From: Gordonia sp. ABSL11-1 | Lineage (GTDB): Bacteria > Actinomycetota > Actinomycetes > Mycobacteriales > Mycobacteriaceae | Reading direction: 5' to 3' | Assembly (NCBI RefSeq): GCF_030315685.1 | Contig: NZ_JASXSI010000018.1 | Span: 1 to 64,000, forward strand | Length of the DNA: 64,000 bases | Part shown: piece after piece, positions 1 to 9,011 of the stretch | Layout of the letters: the number at the start of each line of letters is the position of its first letter | How positions within the stretch are numbered: the first letter of the stretch is position 1 | Translations under genes and position numbers: made by a program | Notes under the pieces: generated by a model | Database searches by the model: none | Told to the model about the DNA's origin: nothing | Seen by the model: the letters and a program-made list of their open reading frames with translations, nothing else

Positions 1-183
1 GGTCCATCCAATGCGGTATTACCCTGAGCTGTGCGATATTTCGGACTCGTGTCCGAAGTACTTGTCGGCGACTTCCGGGCTCGGTGTCGGTGGTTCACCT
101 GTACGAAGTGCGCACAGCAAGCGATGGCCGCTGTAGTTTCGGCGGGGACTTGTTCACCGCTCAAATCTTGCGGAGAGCCTCAG

Positions 184-540
184 TCAGTCCGGTGAGAAGC
201 CCTTGTACTCGAATCCGAAGTAGAACCACACGATTAGTGTGCTGATCGAGATCGATGCGATCAGATACCAGCGGCCCACACGGCGGGTGGGTGGCCACAG
301 AATTAGGATGACTCCTGGAAGGTTCGCAGCGATCCAGCTCAGGGTCCATGGTAGCCAGTAGGTTGCCGTGAGAGCTTTGGGTGCCGGGGTGGGGTCAATC
401 TCGGGAAGGCCTAGCCAGTGGCGCAGGAAGAGCGCCAGCGGTAGGGGGGCCAGAAGGCCGACCACACCTCCGACGATCGCCCCGAGGACCGCTACGGGTC
501 CTGACGCGATCGTCGGAGATTTCACTGTGGTTGGTGGCAT
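184..540 (-). CDS. Small multi-pass membrane protein downstream of the LGFP gene
   Basis: Reads as a protein of 118 residues if the ATG at 540 is used. A longer reading to 648 would run into the upstream gene and adds only basic, low-complexity residues, so I prefer 540. Three hydrophobic stretches are visible, at about residues 12-40, 55-80 and 90-110, with a polar charged tail ending in GFSPD. It starts 7 bases after the stop of the LGFP-repeat gene on the same strand, so the two are probably co-transcribed. I recognise no family. Its position behind a modular secreted-type protein would fit an immunity or anchoring role, but that is inference from context only. Confidence 0.55.
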   Translation of the reverse strand: MPPTTVKSPTIASGPVAVLGAIVGGVVGLLAPLPLALFLRHWLGLPEIDPTPAPKALTATYWLPWTLSWIAANLPGVILILWPPTRRVGRWYLIASISISTLIVWFYFGFEYKGFSPD

Positions 541-547
541 GTGGCCA

Positions 548-2086
548 TCATCGCACGCCGGACCACGCCGACACTCCGCCGCTGCCCAGAACGAAGTAGG
601 GCTTTGCGAGACCGATCCGCATGGCCTCGTGACCAACCCGTGCCGCATCGTTGGCGGGATTTGAAGAAGGGTCGCTGGTCCTGGAGTAGTCGTAGCTGTC
701 GTAAATGTGCAACTGCTGGCGCAGCTCGATTTTGTGGTTGCCCGCGGTTCCTGGCTGGGCGATCACAGCCGTGGTTGACGACAGTTGGTGTCGGCCGAGA
801 GAATGGATGTAGTCGCCGTCGTCCCCGGCGGTTAGCACCCAGGGGGTGCCGAAGACGCGTTTCGCCGGCTTCTTGGTGCGGTCTGCTTCCGCGATTGCCG
901 CAGCGATGACTGCTTCTCGGTTGGTGGCCGCGGTTGTTGCAGGCGGTGTGGGGACTACGCCGTGCTCATCCGGCGGGTAATGCTGAACGGTGGCGGTCAT
1001 CCATGGGTCCATGGTCGCCGCTTCCACCTTGTACTGGATGCCTTGGTTGCTGAAATAGTGATCCCACATGTTGAGGGCTGTTTGTTCATCCAAGTAGATA
1101 AATGCAGCACGAACACCGGCTGCACCGGTTGCGACCGCGGCCGCTTTGGAACCATCAGGGTCGGGGTCTACGCCGTACTGGCTGAGGTCGACCTCGGGGT
1201 TGGGGTATCCGGGATGCTCGTTGGTGTCGTAGGACGCGAACCCGGCATCAGCGGGCATTGCTCCGCGAAACGCGCCGGCAGCGCTGGCATAGATCGATCC
1301 GAACTGGAACTTCTGGGTGTAGGAACCAGTCTCGCCGCTGACCGGGATCGCATCTTCGACGGGGTAGCCCTATGGGCTCTTCTCGTAACCTGCGGCGCTC
1401 CACACTTCGAGGATGCGGCCGGCGACCGGGTGCGCACCACTCGACGGTGACCAGTAGATCACGGCGTTGTTGAGGAACCGGTTGAACCGGCCCACTCCGT
1501 CGGGTGTCACCACCTCGTCGGTAGTGGGCAATCCGAGATAGCTCTGGTCAGCGCCGAGGTCTACCCACTTTTGTCGGATGGTGCCCTGGATGCTGTGGGC
1601 GCCGGTGGCCGGCGACCAGTAGATTGATCCTCCCTGGAATTCCTGGCGCCGCCGGACTCCATCTGAGAGCACGATTTCGTCGGTGGTGGGGTACTTGAGG
1701 AAGCCAGTCTCATACCCGTGGTCGCCCCATTTGAATAGGAATTCGTGGGCAACGGGGTGGGCGCCGGTGGCTGCGGACCAGTAGATGTTTCCGCCGATGA
1801 ACTCCGAGCGTTTGCCGGTGTTGCCGGGGTTGGTCAGCTCGTTGGACTTGGGCAGCAGCAGAAAGCTGGTCGGTCCGCCCATCTGGTTGTACTTGTCGCG
1901 GATCGCTCCGCACACCTGGAACGAGGTGGGCGGGTAGATCTGGCAGCCGGCCGCGGCTTGGGCCTGGACCGCCAGGGTCCCGACAGCCGCCGCACCAGTG
2001 GCCTGGACGGCAGCGTCGCCGGTCGCCGGATCGGTCGCCGTGTCCGTGGCCGCGGTGGCGGCGCCGGGGGTGTTCTGCTCTTGCAT
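548..2086 (-). pseudogene. LGFP-repeat protein interrupted by an in-frame TAG
   Basis: One frame of 513 codons runs from the ATG at 2086, preceded by AAGGAGA, to 548. It is broken only by TAG at 1370-1372. Residues about 50-285 are four LGFP repeats with motifs such as YLGLPTTDE and the recurrent IYWSPATGAHP. LGFP repeats bind the mycolyl-arabinogalactan-peptidoglycan wall in relatives. The stop falls in the fourth repeat, where GYEKSP-stop-GYPVEDAIP would normally carry a residue such as Leu (TTG to TAG is one base). After the stop the frame stays open for a further 274 codons and encodes a C-terminal domain I do not recognise, with DSYDY and a Gly/Ala-rich end. No clear signal peptide is seen. 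Either the gene is inactivated or the stop is read through or miscalled. Confidence 0.75.
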
Positions 2087-2570
2087 GATGATTCTCCTTG
2101 TTGGGGTGTCGCCGTGGCGACGAATTGTGGCTCGAAGTCACGAGCTGACCACAGATTGGCACCTGGCACCGACAAACTTGGAAATGTGCAGGAAGGCGAT
2201 GGTTTCGGATCAGAAGAAGTTGGTGGTTCGTATCGAGTGGCCGATCCGCGCGGACAAGGCAGGGGCACGTCGTGGACAGTGTCCTCGACACAAGAATGCA
2301 GATAATCCGATATTTACTGCTATCAGACACGCGGTAACGGCGGCGGTCGATGGCTTGGTGGTCGAACGTGTCGGAGGATGCCTGTACACCATTGATACGC
2401 TGAGCAACAGCGCCTTTGGACGTGCGATCGAATCCGTGACCGCCGGGTGTGTGGTGGTGGTGCACGGTCAGTCAGCGTCGGTGCTCTCTGCGTCGAACAA
2501 TGCGAATGGCGGCGATTCATGCGCTTTGTTTGGAAACAAACCAATCGCCAGTAAGCAAAGGGATAATGTC
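2087..2570. other. Divergent intergenic region between the LGFP and GH25 genes
   Basis: About 480 bases without a supported gene. It separates two divergent genes, so it should contain both promoters. It is less GC-rich than the surroundings, particularly near 2290-2340 and 2510-2570. A short inverted repeat (GCTCG, 6-base gap, CGAGC) lies at 2130-2145. The GH25 gene has AAAGGGA just before its ATG. A long open frame covers the region on the plus strand but has no recognisable protein content before the ATG at 2571. Confidence 0.4.
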
Positions 2571-3242
2571 ATGTCTGATACGTTGTTTGCCGATATTTCG
2601 GAGCATCAACCGGTGGTCGATGAGTCGTATCCGTATGAGTGGTTGTCGATCCGTTCGAATGATGGAACCTATCGTGATCACAACTTTTCTACGAACTGGG
2701 ATATTGCTCGGAAATGGTTGGATGCGGGTCGGCTGCGTGGGTTGATCGTGTACTGCGTGTACCGGCCGAACTGGCGTGAGGTGGCCGACGTGCATGTCCA
2801 GATGCAGGGCGAGAATCGGCCGGATGTGGTGTCGATGGTCGATGTGGAGTCGTGGGGCGGGCAGATCAGCGGTGATCACAGTGATGCGATCAACCAGCTG
2901 GTCTGGACCATCAGCGATTGGCGCGGCCCACACCTGCACCGCCGGCCGCGTCGGGTAGTTGGCTACCTGAACCCCAACGATGCCGCTATCTGGACGGTGC
3001 GTCCGCCGATCGGGTTCGTCATCCCGTCCTACGGATCGCCGCCGGCGTTCCCGCCCGGCACCGAAGACCTTGGTGCGCAGATGATCGCCCACCAGTACAC
3101 CGACGGCCAAGGGCACGGCAACGGGCTACCCGAAGGCTACGGAGCTGTGCGCTGTGACATGAACGCTGCCAACGGGTACAACGCCGACCAACTCCGCGTA
3201 GCGACCGGCATCGACGTACCGGCGCCCGCTGCGTCATCCTGA
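2571..3242 (+). CDS. Phage-type GH25 lysozyme-like hydrolase
   Basis: A 223-residue protein starting MSDTLFADISEHQP. The pattern matches the glycoside hydrolase 25 fold as used in actinobacteriophage proteins: an early Asp in DISEHQ, a central D-x-E in MVDVES (the usual catalytic pair), then AHQYTDGQG and CDMNAANG near the end. GH25 enzymes cleave the beta-1,4 bond between MurNAc and GlcNAc in peptidoglycan. There is no signal peptide, so export would need a holin or phage particle, which suits a phage origin. AAAGGGA precedes the ATG. It diverges from the LGFP gene and lies just upstream of a recombinase trio, suggesting it is cargo or a phage remnant. The GH25-like fold is well supported; enzymatic activity is inferred. 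Confidence 0.8.
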   Translation: MSDTLFADISEHQPVVDESYPYEWLSIRSNDGTYRDHNFSTNWDIARKWLDAGRLRGLIVYCVYRPNWREVADVHVQMQGENRPDVVSMVDVESWGGQISGDHSDAINQLVWTISDWRGPHLHRRPRRVVGYLNPNDAAIWTVRPPIGFVIPSYGSPPAFPPGTEDLGAQMIAHQYTDGQGHGNGLPEGYGAVRCDMNAANGYNADQLRVATGIDVPAPAASS

Positions 3243-3364
3243 CTCGCCGCCTCCGCCCCGGCCCGCATCGCAGATGGCGAGTCGGGGTGGGGGCGGGCTG
3301 TCACACCAACGGCCTAGTCTTCGCCCATATGTTCGATTACGAGTGATGGGTGGAGGTGGGCCGG

Positions 3365-4461
3365 ATGCGGGTGCAGCGGGTAGAGATGCCGGACGGGGCG
3401 CAGTCGTGGACGGTGCTCGACGAACAGGGCGATGTGATCAAGCCGGCTGAGCAATTCTTGGCGTATCTATCAGGGGTCGGCCGCTCGCCGGGCACCGTGC
3501 GTTCCTATGCGTTCGATCTGCGTGACTTCTTCGAGTTCCTCAGTGCCCGGGAGCTGGACTGGGCCAATGTGCAGCTCGAGCAGCTGTCCTGGTTCGTCGG
3601 GTGGCTGCGGGTACCGCGCGAGAAGCGCACACGCGACGTCGTCGGGATCGCCACGGTCGAGGGGGGATGCGGCGCGGCGACGATCAACCGCAAACTTGCC
3701 GCACTCGGCTCGTTCTATCGATTCCATCACCGCCACGGAGTCGACTGCGTCCAGTTGCTGACCACGCTATCTCCGGGCGGCAACCGCGGCTCCTGGCGGC
3801 CGTTCCTAGCACACCTGGGGACCGACCAGCGCCGCCGAACCCTCAAACTCGCGACACCCCGAACGCTACCGACCACGCTGTCTGACACCGAGATCGCCAC
3901 GATCAGCCGCGCCTGCCTCCGGCTGCGCGACCGGTTCTTCATCGAGCTACTCGCCGGCAGCGGTCTACGTTCAGGAGAAGCTTTGGGATTGCGTCACGAG
4001 GACATCGACCCGGCCCGATCGCTGGTCACCGTCGTCTCGCGCACCAACGCCAACGGCGCCCGGGTCAAGGGAGGCCAACGCCAAGTACCGATCTCGGGTC
4101 CCCTGGTCCGGCTGTACAGCGACTACCTGCTCACCGAGTATCGAGATCTGACTGCGACTATGTGTTCGTCAACCTGTGGGGCGGTCACCGTGGTGTTGCC
4201 TGGCGCTATTGGAACGTTACCGATCTCGTCGGTCGCCTGAATCGGCAGACCGGCATCCGTTTCACCTCGCACATGTTCCGCCACACCTACGCCACCCGTC
4301 TGCTGCGCCGCGGCGTACCCGCCGAGGTCGTGCAGAAGCTGCTCGGTCACGCCTCGATCACCACTACCACCGACACTTACGCCCACCTCACCGTCGAGGA
4401 CCTGCGCCGCGTCCTGGTCGATTCCGGCATCCTCGACACCCCGACACCGGGTGCTCGATGA
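3365..4461 (+). pseudogene. tnpA: TnpA-like tyrosine recombinase, frameshifted
   Basis: The first gene of a Tn554-like recombinase trio. Start chosen at ATG 3365 because GGAGG lies 8 bases upstream. The frame gives an N-terminal SAM-like core-binding domain (residues about 25-130) and the first catalytic Arg in SGLRSGEALGLRHEDID. It then derails at about 4142-4150, where one base appears to be missing between CGAGATCT and GACTGC. The other frame continues without loss from DCDYVFVNLWGG through HMFRHTYATRLL and LLGHASITTTTDTYAHL, giving the H-x-x-R, His and Tyr residues of the family. The restored length, about 370 residues, is close to Tn554 TnpA. No slippery heptamer is visible, so this looks like a mutation and not programmed shifting. 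Confidence 0.85.
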
Positions 4462-6470
4462 GTGACCGCACCAGCCGCGCCCATCGTATATCCCGCACGC
4501 AGGCGTCGGTGCCGACGTTGCCAGTCCATGTACACGACCTCATGGAGCAGGCTGCGGCTCCGCTCCTCGATACACGGCACCGCGTGCTGATGCATCCGGG
4601 CGATCCAGTCGGCGGCGGACCCCACTGCTCGGTCTCTGGTTGCCCACGCATTGCACGGACCTGCGCGCGATGCTTTATCCACTACCAGCGCTGGCGCGGC
4701 GCCGGCAGCCCGCCAGACGGTGACTGGGACCCCGGACCTCCGCCGGGGCCGGACTATCTGTCCCTGCATGCCCTGCCGCCACCGTTGCGGTCGGAACTGG
4801 CCTACGGCATTCTCCAAGCCCGACAACACGGCACCGACACTGCGATCTCGCTGCACACGCTGAACCGCCTCGTCAGCCGCCTCAAACACAGCGCCATCAC
4901 CTCGCTGTTGCAACACCCCGAATCGGCATGGCCGGCCACCGCGACCTTACACAGTCGCCAGGCCTCGCCAAGTCGTCAGCGCCACGCCACCCCTATCGAC
5001 GAGCTTGTGCGATTGCAGACGCCGTTCCTGCTGTTCTGCATCGATCAAATCGACCTTGCGCGCGGAGCGACCCGCGAAGATGAATACCGCCGCGACGTGT
5101 GGCGACTACGACGCCTCGGATTCCCGACCAACCGTGGCGGCATGATGATCGACCTCACCAGAATCGAAACACCCTGGCTGCGTGGAGCAGTCAAGCGGTT
5201 CCTGCGCTGGCGCATCGACACCGGGCACAGTCAAAGCGGCATTCATCGCGACTGCACCGTGCTCACCACGATCGCCGAAGTGCTCCTGGCCCACGCCGGT
5301 CCAGACGCCACACCCACAGACTTCGACCGCACCGTCATCAGCAAGACGCTCACTCGCATGGCCGCCGATGGCTACAGCGCCAACGGCCGCGGACAACGAC
5401 TCTCCACTGTGCGAGCGTTCTTGGCTGCCTGTCGACAACACGACTGGATTCCCGACCTACCCACCCAAACCGCCGTCTACTCCGAAGACATCCCACCCAA
5501 GACGGCGCTGCTACCTCGAGCGCTGCCGGACATGATCATGGCCCAACTCGAACATCCCGACAATCTGGCTCAGCTCGACGACCCTCGTTGGGCGTTATTG
5601 TTCCCGATGCTCATCGATACCGGACTTCGCATCAATGATGCCCTCAACATTCCCGCCCACGATTGCGTCGTCCGCGACCACCATGGGGCGCCGTATCTGC
5701 GTTACACCAACCGAAAGATGAAACGCGAAGCCCTCGTGCCGATCTCAACCTCCATGGCCGCCGCAATCACCGACCACGCCCAGCGGCTGCTCGACACCTA
5801 CCCACCCGGACCGGTGATGTTATTTCCCCGTACCCAGGCCAACCCAACAGGAACGATTCCCGCAGTCCCGGGGACGGCGCGCCGAATCCTCGACGAATGG
5901 ATCACCGCCTGCCGCATCGTCGACGAGTTCGGCATTCCCGCCCACATCACCCTGCACCAGTTCCGCCACACCCTGGGCACCCGGCTGATCAACCACGTCG
6001 TCCCACAAGAGGTCGTCCGCAAAATTCTGGATCACTCATCGGCCGAGATGACCGCGCACTACGCGCGATTGCACGACGACACCGTGCGCCAGCACTGGGA
6101 ACGGGCCCGCAAGGTCAACATTCACGGCGAGTCCATCGATACACCCGACGATCACCTCGCTGATGCCGCCTGGATGAAACACCACCTGGCCACCGCCACC
6201 CAAGCGCTGCCCAACGGGTACTGCGGTCTGCCACTTCAGCAGTCCTGCCCGCACGCCAACGCATGTCTGACCTGCCCAGTGTTCATCACCACCGACGAGT
6301 TCCTGCCCCAACACAAAGAACAACTTGCCCTCACCCAAGGCATCATCAAACGCGCCGAACAACGCGGACAGCTACGCCTGATCGAGATGAACACACAAAC
6401 CGCGGACAACCTCACCGCCATCATCGACAGCCTCGAAAACCTCTGTCCTACAGACGAACCAAGCGAGTGA
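4458..6470 (+). CDS. tnpB: TnpB-like tyrosine recombinase
   Basis: A 670-residue protein whose ATG overlaps the tnpA stop (ATGA), indicating translational coupling. The C-terminal half is a tyrosine recombinase catalytic domain: Arg in DTGLRINDALNIP, Lys in TNRKMKREALVPI, H-x-x-R in LHQFRHTLGTRL, His in ILDHSSAEMT, and the Tyr nucleophile in AHYARLHD. A Cys/His-rich segment near the end (CGLPLQQSCPHANACLTC) could bind zinc, and another Cys cluster sits near residues 57-75. Size and order match the large TnpB recombinase of Tn554-type elements, which acts with TnpA and TnpC in site-specific insertion. It is intact, unlike tnpA, so the element is probably no longer self-mobile. Confidence 0.88.
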   Translation: MSDRTSRAHRISRTQASVPTLPVHVHDLMEQAAAPLLDTRHRVLMHPGDPVGGGPHCSVSGCPRIARTCARCFIHYQRWRGAGSPPDGDWDPGPPPGPDYLSLHALPPPLRSELAYGILQARQHGTDTAISLHTLNRLVSRLKHSAITSLLQHPESAWPATATLHSRQASPSRQRHATPIDELVRLQTPFLLFCIDQIDLARGATREDEYRRDVWRLRRLGFPTNRGGMMIDLTRIETPWLRGAVKRFLRWRIDTGHSQSGIHRDCTVLTTIAEVLLAHAGPDATPTDFDRTVISKTLTRMAADGYSANGRGQRLSTVRAFLAACRQHDWIPDLPTQTAVYSEDIPPKTALLPRALPDMIMAQLEHPDNLAQLDDPRWALLFPMLIDTGLRINDALNIPAHDCVVRDHHGAPYLRYTNRKMKREALVPISTSMAAAITDHAQRLLDTYPPGPVMLFPRTQANPTGTIPAVPGTARRILDEWITACRIVDEFGIPAHITLHQFRHTLGTRLINHVVPQEVVRKILDHSSAEMTAHYARLHDDTVRQHWERARKVNIHGESIDTPDDHLADAAWMKHHLATATQALPNGYCGLPLQQSCPHANACLTCPVFITTDEFLPQHKEQLALTQGIIKRAEQRGQLRLIEMNTQTADNLTAIIDSLENLCPTDEPSE

Positions 6471-6850
6471 TCCTCGTGCATTCCGACAACAGTCAACATC
6501 TCGCTGCAGCCGCTCAGGACCGCCACGACACCACCCGCCGTCGCGCCCAGCACGCCCTCGACGACCTCGTCGAGCGCCAGCAGCCAATCACCATCGCCGG
6601 ACTCGCGCGCGCCGCAGGTGTGTCCCGGTCCTGGATCTACACCCAGCCCGACATCCTCCAGCGCGTCACAACGGCCCGGAATACACGCCCGCCACGATCC
6701 TCACCCACCGCAGCCAGCGAGCAATCCTGGAAAAACCGACACGACCTTGCTCACCGCCGCATCACCGAACTCCAAGCCGAGAACCGCCAACTGCGTGAGC
6801 AACTCGCCCGCGCCCACGGACAACTCCGCACACACGCCACCCCGTCATAG
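6467..6850 (+). CDS. tnpC: TnpC-like small coiled-coil protein (DUF6262 type)
   Basis: A protein of about 127 residues completing the trio. The GTG at 6467 overlaps the tnpB stop (GTGA); an alternative GTG lies at 6476. The middle holds an HTH-like segment, ITIAGLARAAGVSRSWIY, and the C-terminal third is a predicted coiled coil rich in Glu, Gln, Arg and Leu (RITELQAENRQLREQLA). Tn554 TnpC is similarly small and influences frequency and orientation of transposition. No catalytic residues are seen. It is followed by about 190 bases of non-coding sequence with nested palindromes. Confidence 0.82.
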   Translation: MILVHSDNSQHLAAAAQDRHDTTRRRAQHALDDLVERQQPITIAGLARAAGVSRSWIYTQPDILQRVTTARNTRPPRSSPTAASEQSWKNRHDLAHRRITELQAENRQLREQLARAHGQLRTHATPS

Positions 6851-6934
6851 ACACATGTCTTCACTACGAAAGCACAGATCATCATCGACATAGACACACG
6901 CGAACTCAGGGGAATGTATGTTCGATAGATTGGT

Positions 6935-7014
6935 GTCAGCAGGTTCGAATTGATGTGCGTTACCGCCACACCCCCGGGGTGTGGCCCCAAGAATCCGATG
7001 AGTCTCCTGCTGAC
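6935..7014. repeat. Two concentric inverted repeats before the DUF222 gene
   Basis: An inner perfect palindrome at 6965-6985 (GCCACACCCC, one central base, GGGGTGTGGC) sits inside an outer pair, GTCAGCAGG at 6935-6943 and CCTGCTGAC at 7006-7014. The two share an axis at about 6975. It lies between tnpC and the start of the DUF222/HNH gene. It could be a recombination or cleavage site, an operator, or a structured leader. Confidence 0.6.
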
Positions 7015-7042
7015 CTGATCCGTCGACTCTTGGGGGACTGCT

Positions 7043-8302
7043 GTGAGCATCATCGACAACATCTCGGACATCTCTGACGCCGTGCACGATCTCTCCGTCG
7101 ACGACGAGAATTTGACCGGGCCGCAGGCGTTCGACGCCATGCGGGCACTCCTTACACTGCGTAACCTGATCGACCATCACGCCGCGGTGCTGACCGCTGC
7201 GCTCGAACGGTTGCGGGTGGCGAAGGATCACGGACGTAGCACCCGAGAGTTGTTGATTGTCATGGGGTTCGCGCCCGCCGCCGCGCAGCGACTCATCCGT
7301 GTTGCCGGATCGCTCACCACCCTGCCCACGTTGGCCGCCCATGCGGCTGACGGCGTTCTGTCCGGTGAGCATGCTGACGCCGTCGTCCGCGGGGTCGAGC
7401 ACATCGGGAAAAGATCACCGGAACCGATCGACGATGCGATGCGTCTAAACTATGTGACAGATCTTCTCGGACAACACTTCTCCGGCGCCACCCCCGCCGA
7501 GATCGTCGACCGTGCCCGCACCCTGGGCAACGTCCTCGCCGACGACACCGACGGCGGGTTGCCGGCCGCTGAAGACCGCTCCATCAACACGCTCACGAAA
7601 AGCAAGACCACTGACGGGCGCCTGCACGTCGAGGCCGACCTCGACACCGAAGTCGGGGAGAAGTTCCACGTCGACATGGAACACTACGGTGCGCCCCGAC
7701 CTGAACCCGACGGCTCCCCCGATGCCCGATCGACCGAACGCCGCTTCGCCGACGCCCTCGAAGCTGTGCTCGACATCGCCGCCCGCAGCGGCGATCCCGA
7801 GCGGGCTTTGGCCCCGAGAACACAGGTGTTGCTGACCATTCCCGCCGACACACCGACACTGGCAGAGCTGCCGTTCATGGGATCAGTCACCCCTGCCACC
7901 ATGAAAGCCCTCGCCTGTGACCCTGCGATCACCACCATCATCGTCGACGGCGAAACCGTCCCGCTCGACGTCGGCAGAGAGAAACGACTGTTCACACCCG
8001 CCCACCGCAAAGCGCTCCTGATCCGGGATAAGTGCTGCATCAAATGCGGAGCCCCCGCCAGCCGCACCCAGGCCCACCACATCGCCCACCGGAGCGAGGG
8101 CGGCGACACCTGCCTCGAAAACGGCTGCCTACTGTGCCCGTCCTGTCACGCCGACATCCACCACAACGGATGGGACGTATTCATCGGCGCCGACAAACAC
8201 GCCTGGCTGACACCACCGACAACCGTCGACCCACACCGACGACCCATACCCAGCTACAACCGACGCACCCTGACCCTCGACAACCTGCCCACCGCCGCCT
8301 GA
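7043..8302 (+). CDS. DUF222 / HNH endonuclease (13E12 repeat family)
   Basis: A 419-residue protein starting at GTG with GGGGGA about 6 bases upstream. The N-terminal two thirds is a DUF222 domain (FDAMRALLTLRNLIDHHAA, then the alpha-helical RLIRVAGSL region). The C-terminus is an HNH nuclease: CCIKCGAPASRTQAHHI, then HRSEGGDTCLENGCLLC and HADIHHNGW, supplying two Cys pairs and the His/Asn/His metal site. The family is multicopy in actinobacteria and includes the REP13E12 proteins of Mycobacterium tuberculosis, one copy of which holds the phiRv1 attachment site. The biological role is unknown. Placement directly after a recombinase trio fits that reputation as an insertion neighbourhood. Confidence 0.88.
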   Translation: MSIIDNISDISDAVHDLSVDDENLTGPQAFDAMRALLTLRNLIDHHAAVLTAALERLRVAKDHGRSTRELLIVMGFAPAAAQRLIRVAGSLTTLPTLAAHAADGVLSGEHADAVVRGVEHIGKRSPEPIDDAMRLNYVTDLLGQHFSGATPAEIVDRARTLGNVLADDTDGGLPAAEDRSINTLTKSKTTDGRLHVEADLDTEVGEKFHVDMEHYGAPRPEPDGSPDARSTERRFADALEAVLDIAARSGDPERALAPRTQVLLTIPADTPTLAELPFMGSVTPATMKALACDPAITTIIVDGETVPLDVGREKRLFTPAHRKALLIRDKCCIKCGAPASRTQAHHIAHRSEGGDTCLENGCLLCPSCHADIHHNGWDVFIGADKHAWLTPPTTVDPHRRPIPSYNRRTLTLDNLPTAA

Positions 8303-8405
8303 CCCGACCCGATCCGACAGACAGACCATCTCACCCTGCACCCGGCCACGCCGGGACCGCATCCGTACCTTGACAACTCAACAGTGTGATACGCGCGTGC
8401 CTCTG

Positions 8406-8449
8406 CCGGCCGAACGCGGAACCAAGCAAACACTTCCGCGTTCGGCCGG
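8406..8449. terminator. Strong stem-loop after the DUF222 gene
   Basis: A perfect 16-bp stem (arms 8406-8421 and 8434-8449, starting CCGGCCGAACGCGGAA) with a 12-base loop. It lies between two convergent genes, so it can serve both. No clear T tract follows, as is common for terminators in high-GC actinobacteria. Confidence 0.65.
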
Positions 8450-8480
8450 TGGACCGGATATCCACACGCAGCGTGTGTGG

Positions 8481-8996
8481 TCAGTCGACGACAGGACCGG
8501 CATCCCGGACCTGATCGACCTTTCCCATCGCATCCCGGAGCTCCGACAGCCACGAATCCGTATGCTGCCCGACGAGTTTCACGCACCAGGAAAGAGCATC
8601 GGCGCGACTACGGGCCACGCCCGCAGCGACGAGCGTGTCGAGGACCTGCCGCTGCGGTTGACGCAGACGGGTCATGACGGGCACCGCGAGATGAGTGAAC
8701 AACTGAGAGGACTCGCCACATCGGATGCCCCAGGCCACTTTTCGGTCAAATCGGTGCTCGGCTTCTCGCGCGACCTCGATCCTCTGATCGCGGGTCGTCT
8801 CCCGGAATCGGGCGATCCGGCCGGCCTCCGCCTGTCGTCGAGTCGTCTCATCGGCGTCGTCGTCGAGATCCGGCGGCGAGATCGTTCCGATGATCGTGAT
8901 CTCCTCCCTGTCCACCCGCACCTCAGGCGATGCGGTGAACAGGCCGTCGGGCAGCCGACCTGCCAGCCATCCCGCCACTGTCTCGAACTCGCTCAT
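8481..8996 (-). CDS. Conserved actinobacterial protein of unknown function
   Basis: A 171-residue soluble protein. ATG 8996 is preferred over an upstream in-frame TTG at 9008 because TTGGAG lies at proper spacing before it. It has a two-part look: residues 1-50 with VDREEITIIGTISPPDL, then a basic helical part, and a well-conserved C-terminal block LRQPQRQVLDTLVAAGVARSR followed by ALSWCVKLVGQHTDSWLSEL. I recall near-identical blocks in many actinobacterial proteins of this length but no assigned function. The C-terminal block has a ribbon-helix-helix or HTH flavour, which would fit DNA binding, but this is inference. A 14-base palindrome lies just upstream. Confidence 0.75.
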   Translation of the reverse strand: MSEFETVAGWLAGRLPDGLFTASPEVRVDREEITIIGTISPPDLDDDADETTRRQAEAGRIARFRETTRDQRIEVAREAEHRFDRKVAWGIRCGESSQLFTHLAVPVMTRLRQPQRQVLDTLVAAGVARSRADALSWCVKLVGQHTDSWLSELRDAMGKVDQVRDAGPVVD

Positions 8997-9011
8997 CGGA
9001 ATCTCCAATCT

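Noticed and set aside
1..183. A gene at the left edge
   Set aside because: No frame with recognisable protein content, ribosome site or codon pattern; treated as intergenic.
548..1258. Colicin M-like catalytic motif (D-x-Y-D) in the LGFP protein C-domain
   Set aside because: DSYDY fits the first part, but the His-Arg expected a few residues later in colicin M-type enzymes is missing, so I do not call that family.
4139..4165. Programmed -1 frameshift in tnpA
   Set aside because: The frame change has the right sign, but there is no X-XXY-YYZ slippery site or downstream stem next to it; a one-base deletion is simpler.
2571..6850. A prophage
   Set aside because: The GH25 protein is phage-like and recombinases are present, but there are no terminase, portal, capsid or tail genes nearby.
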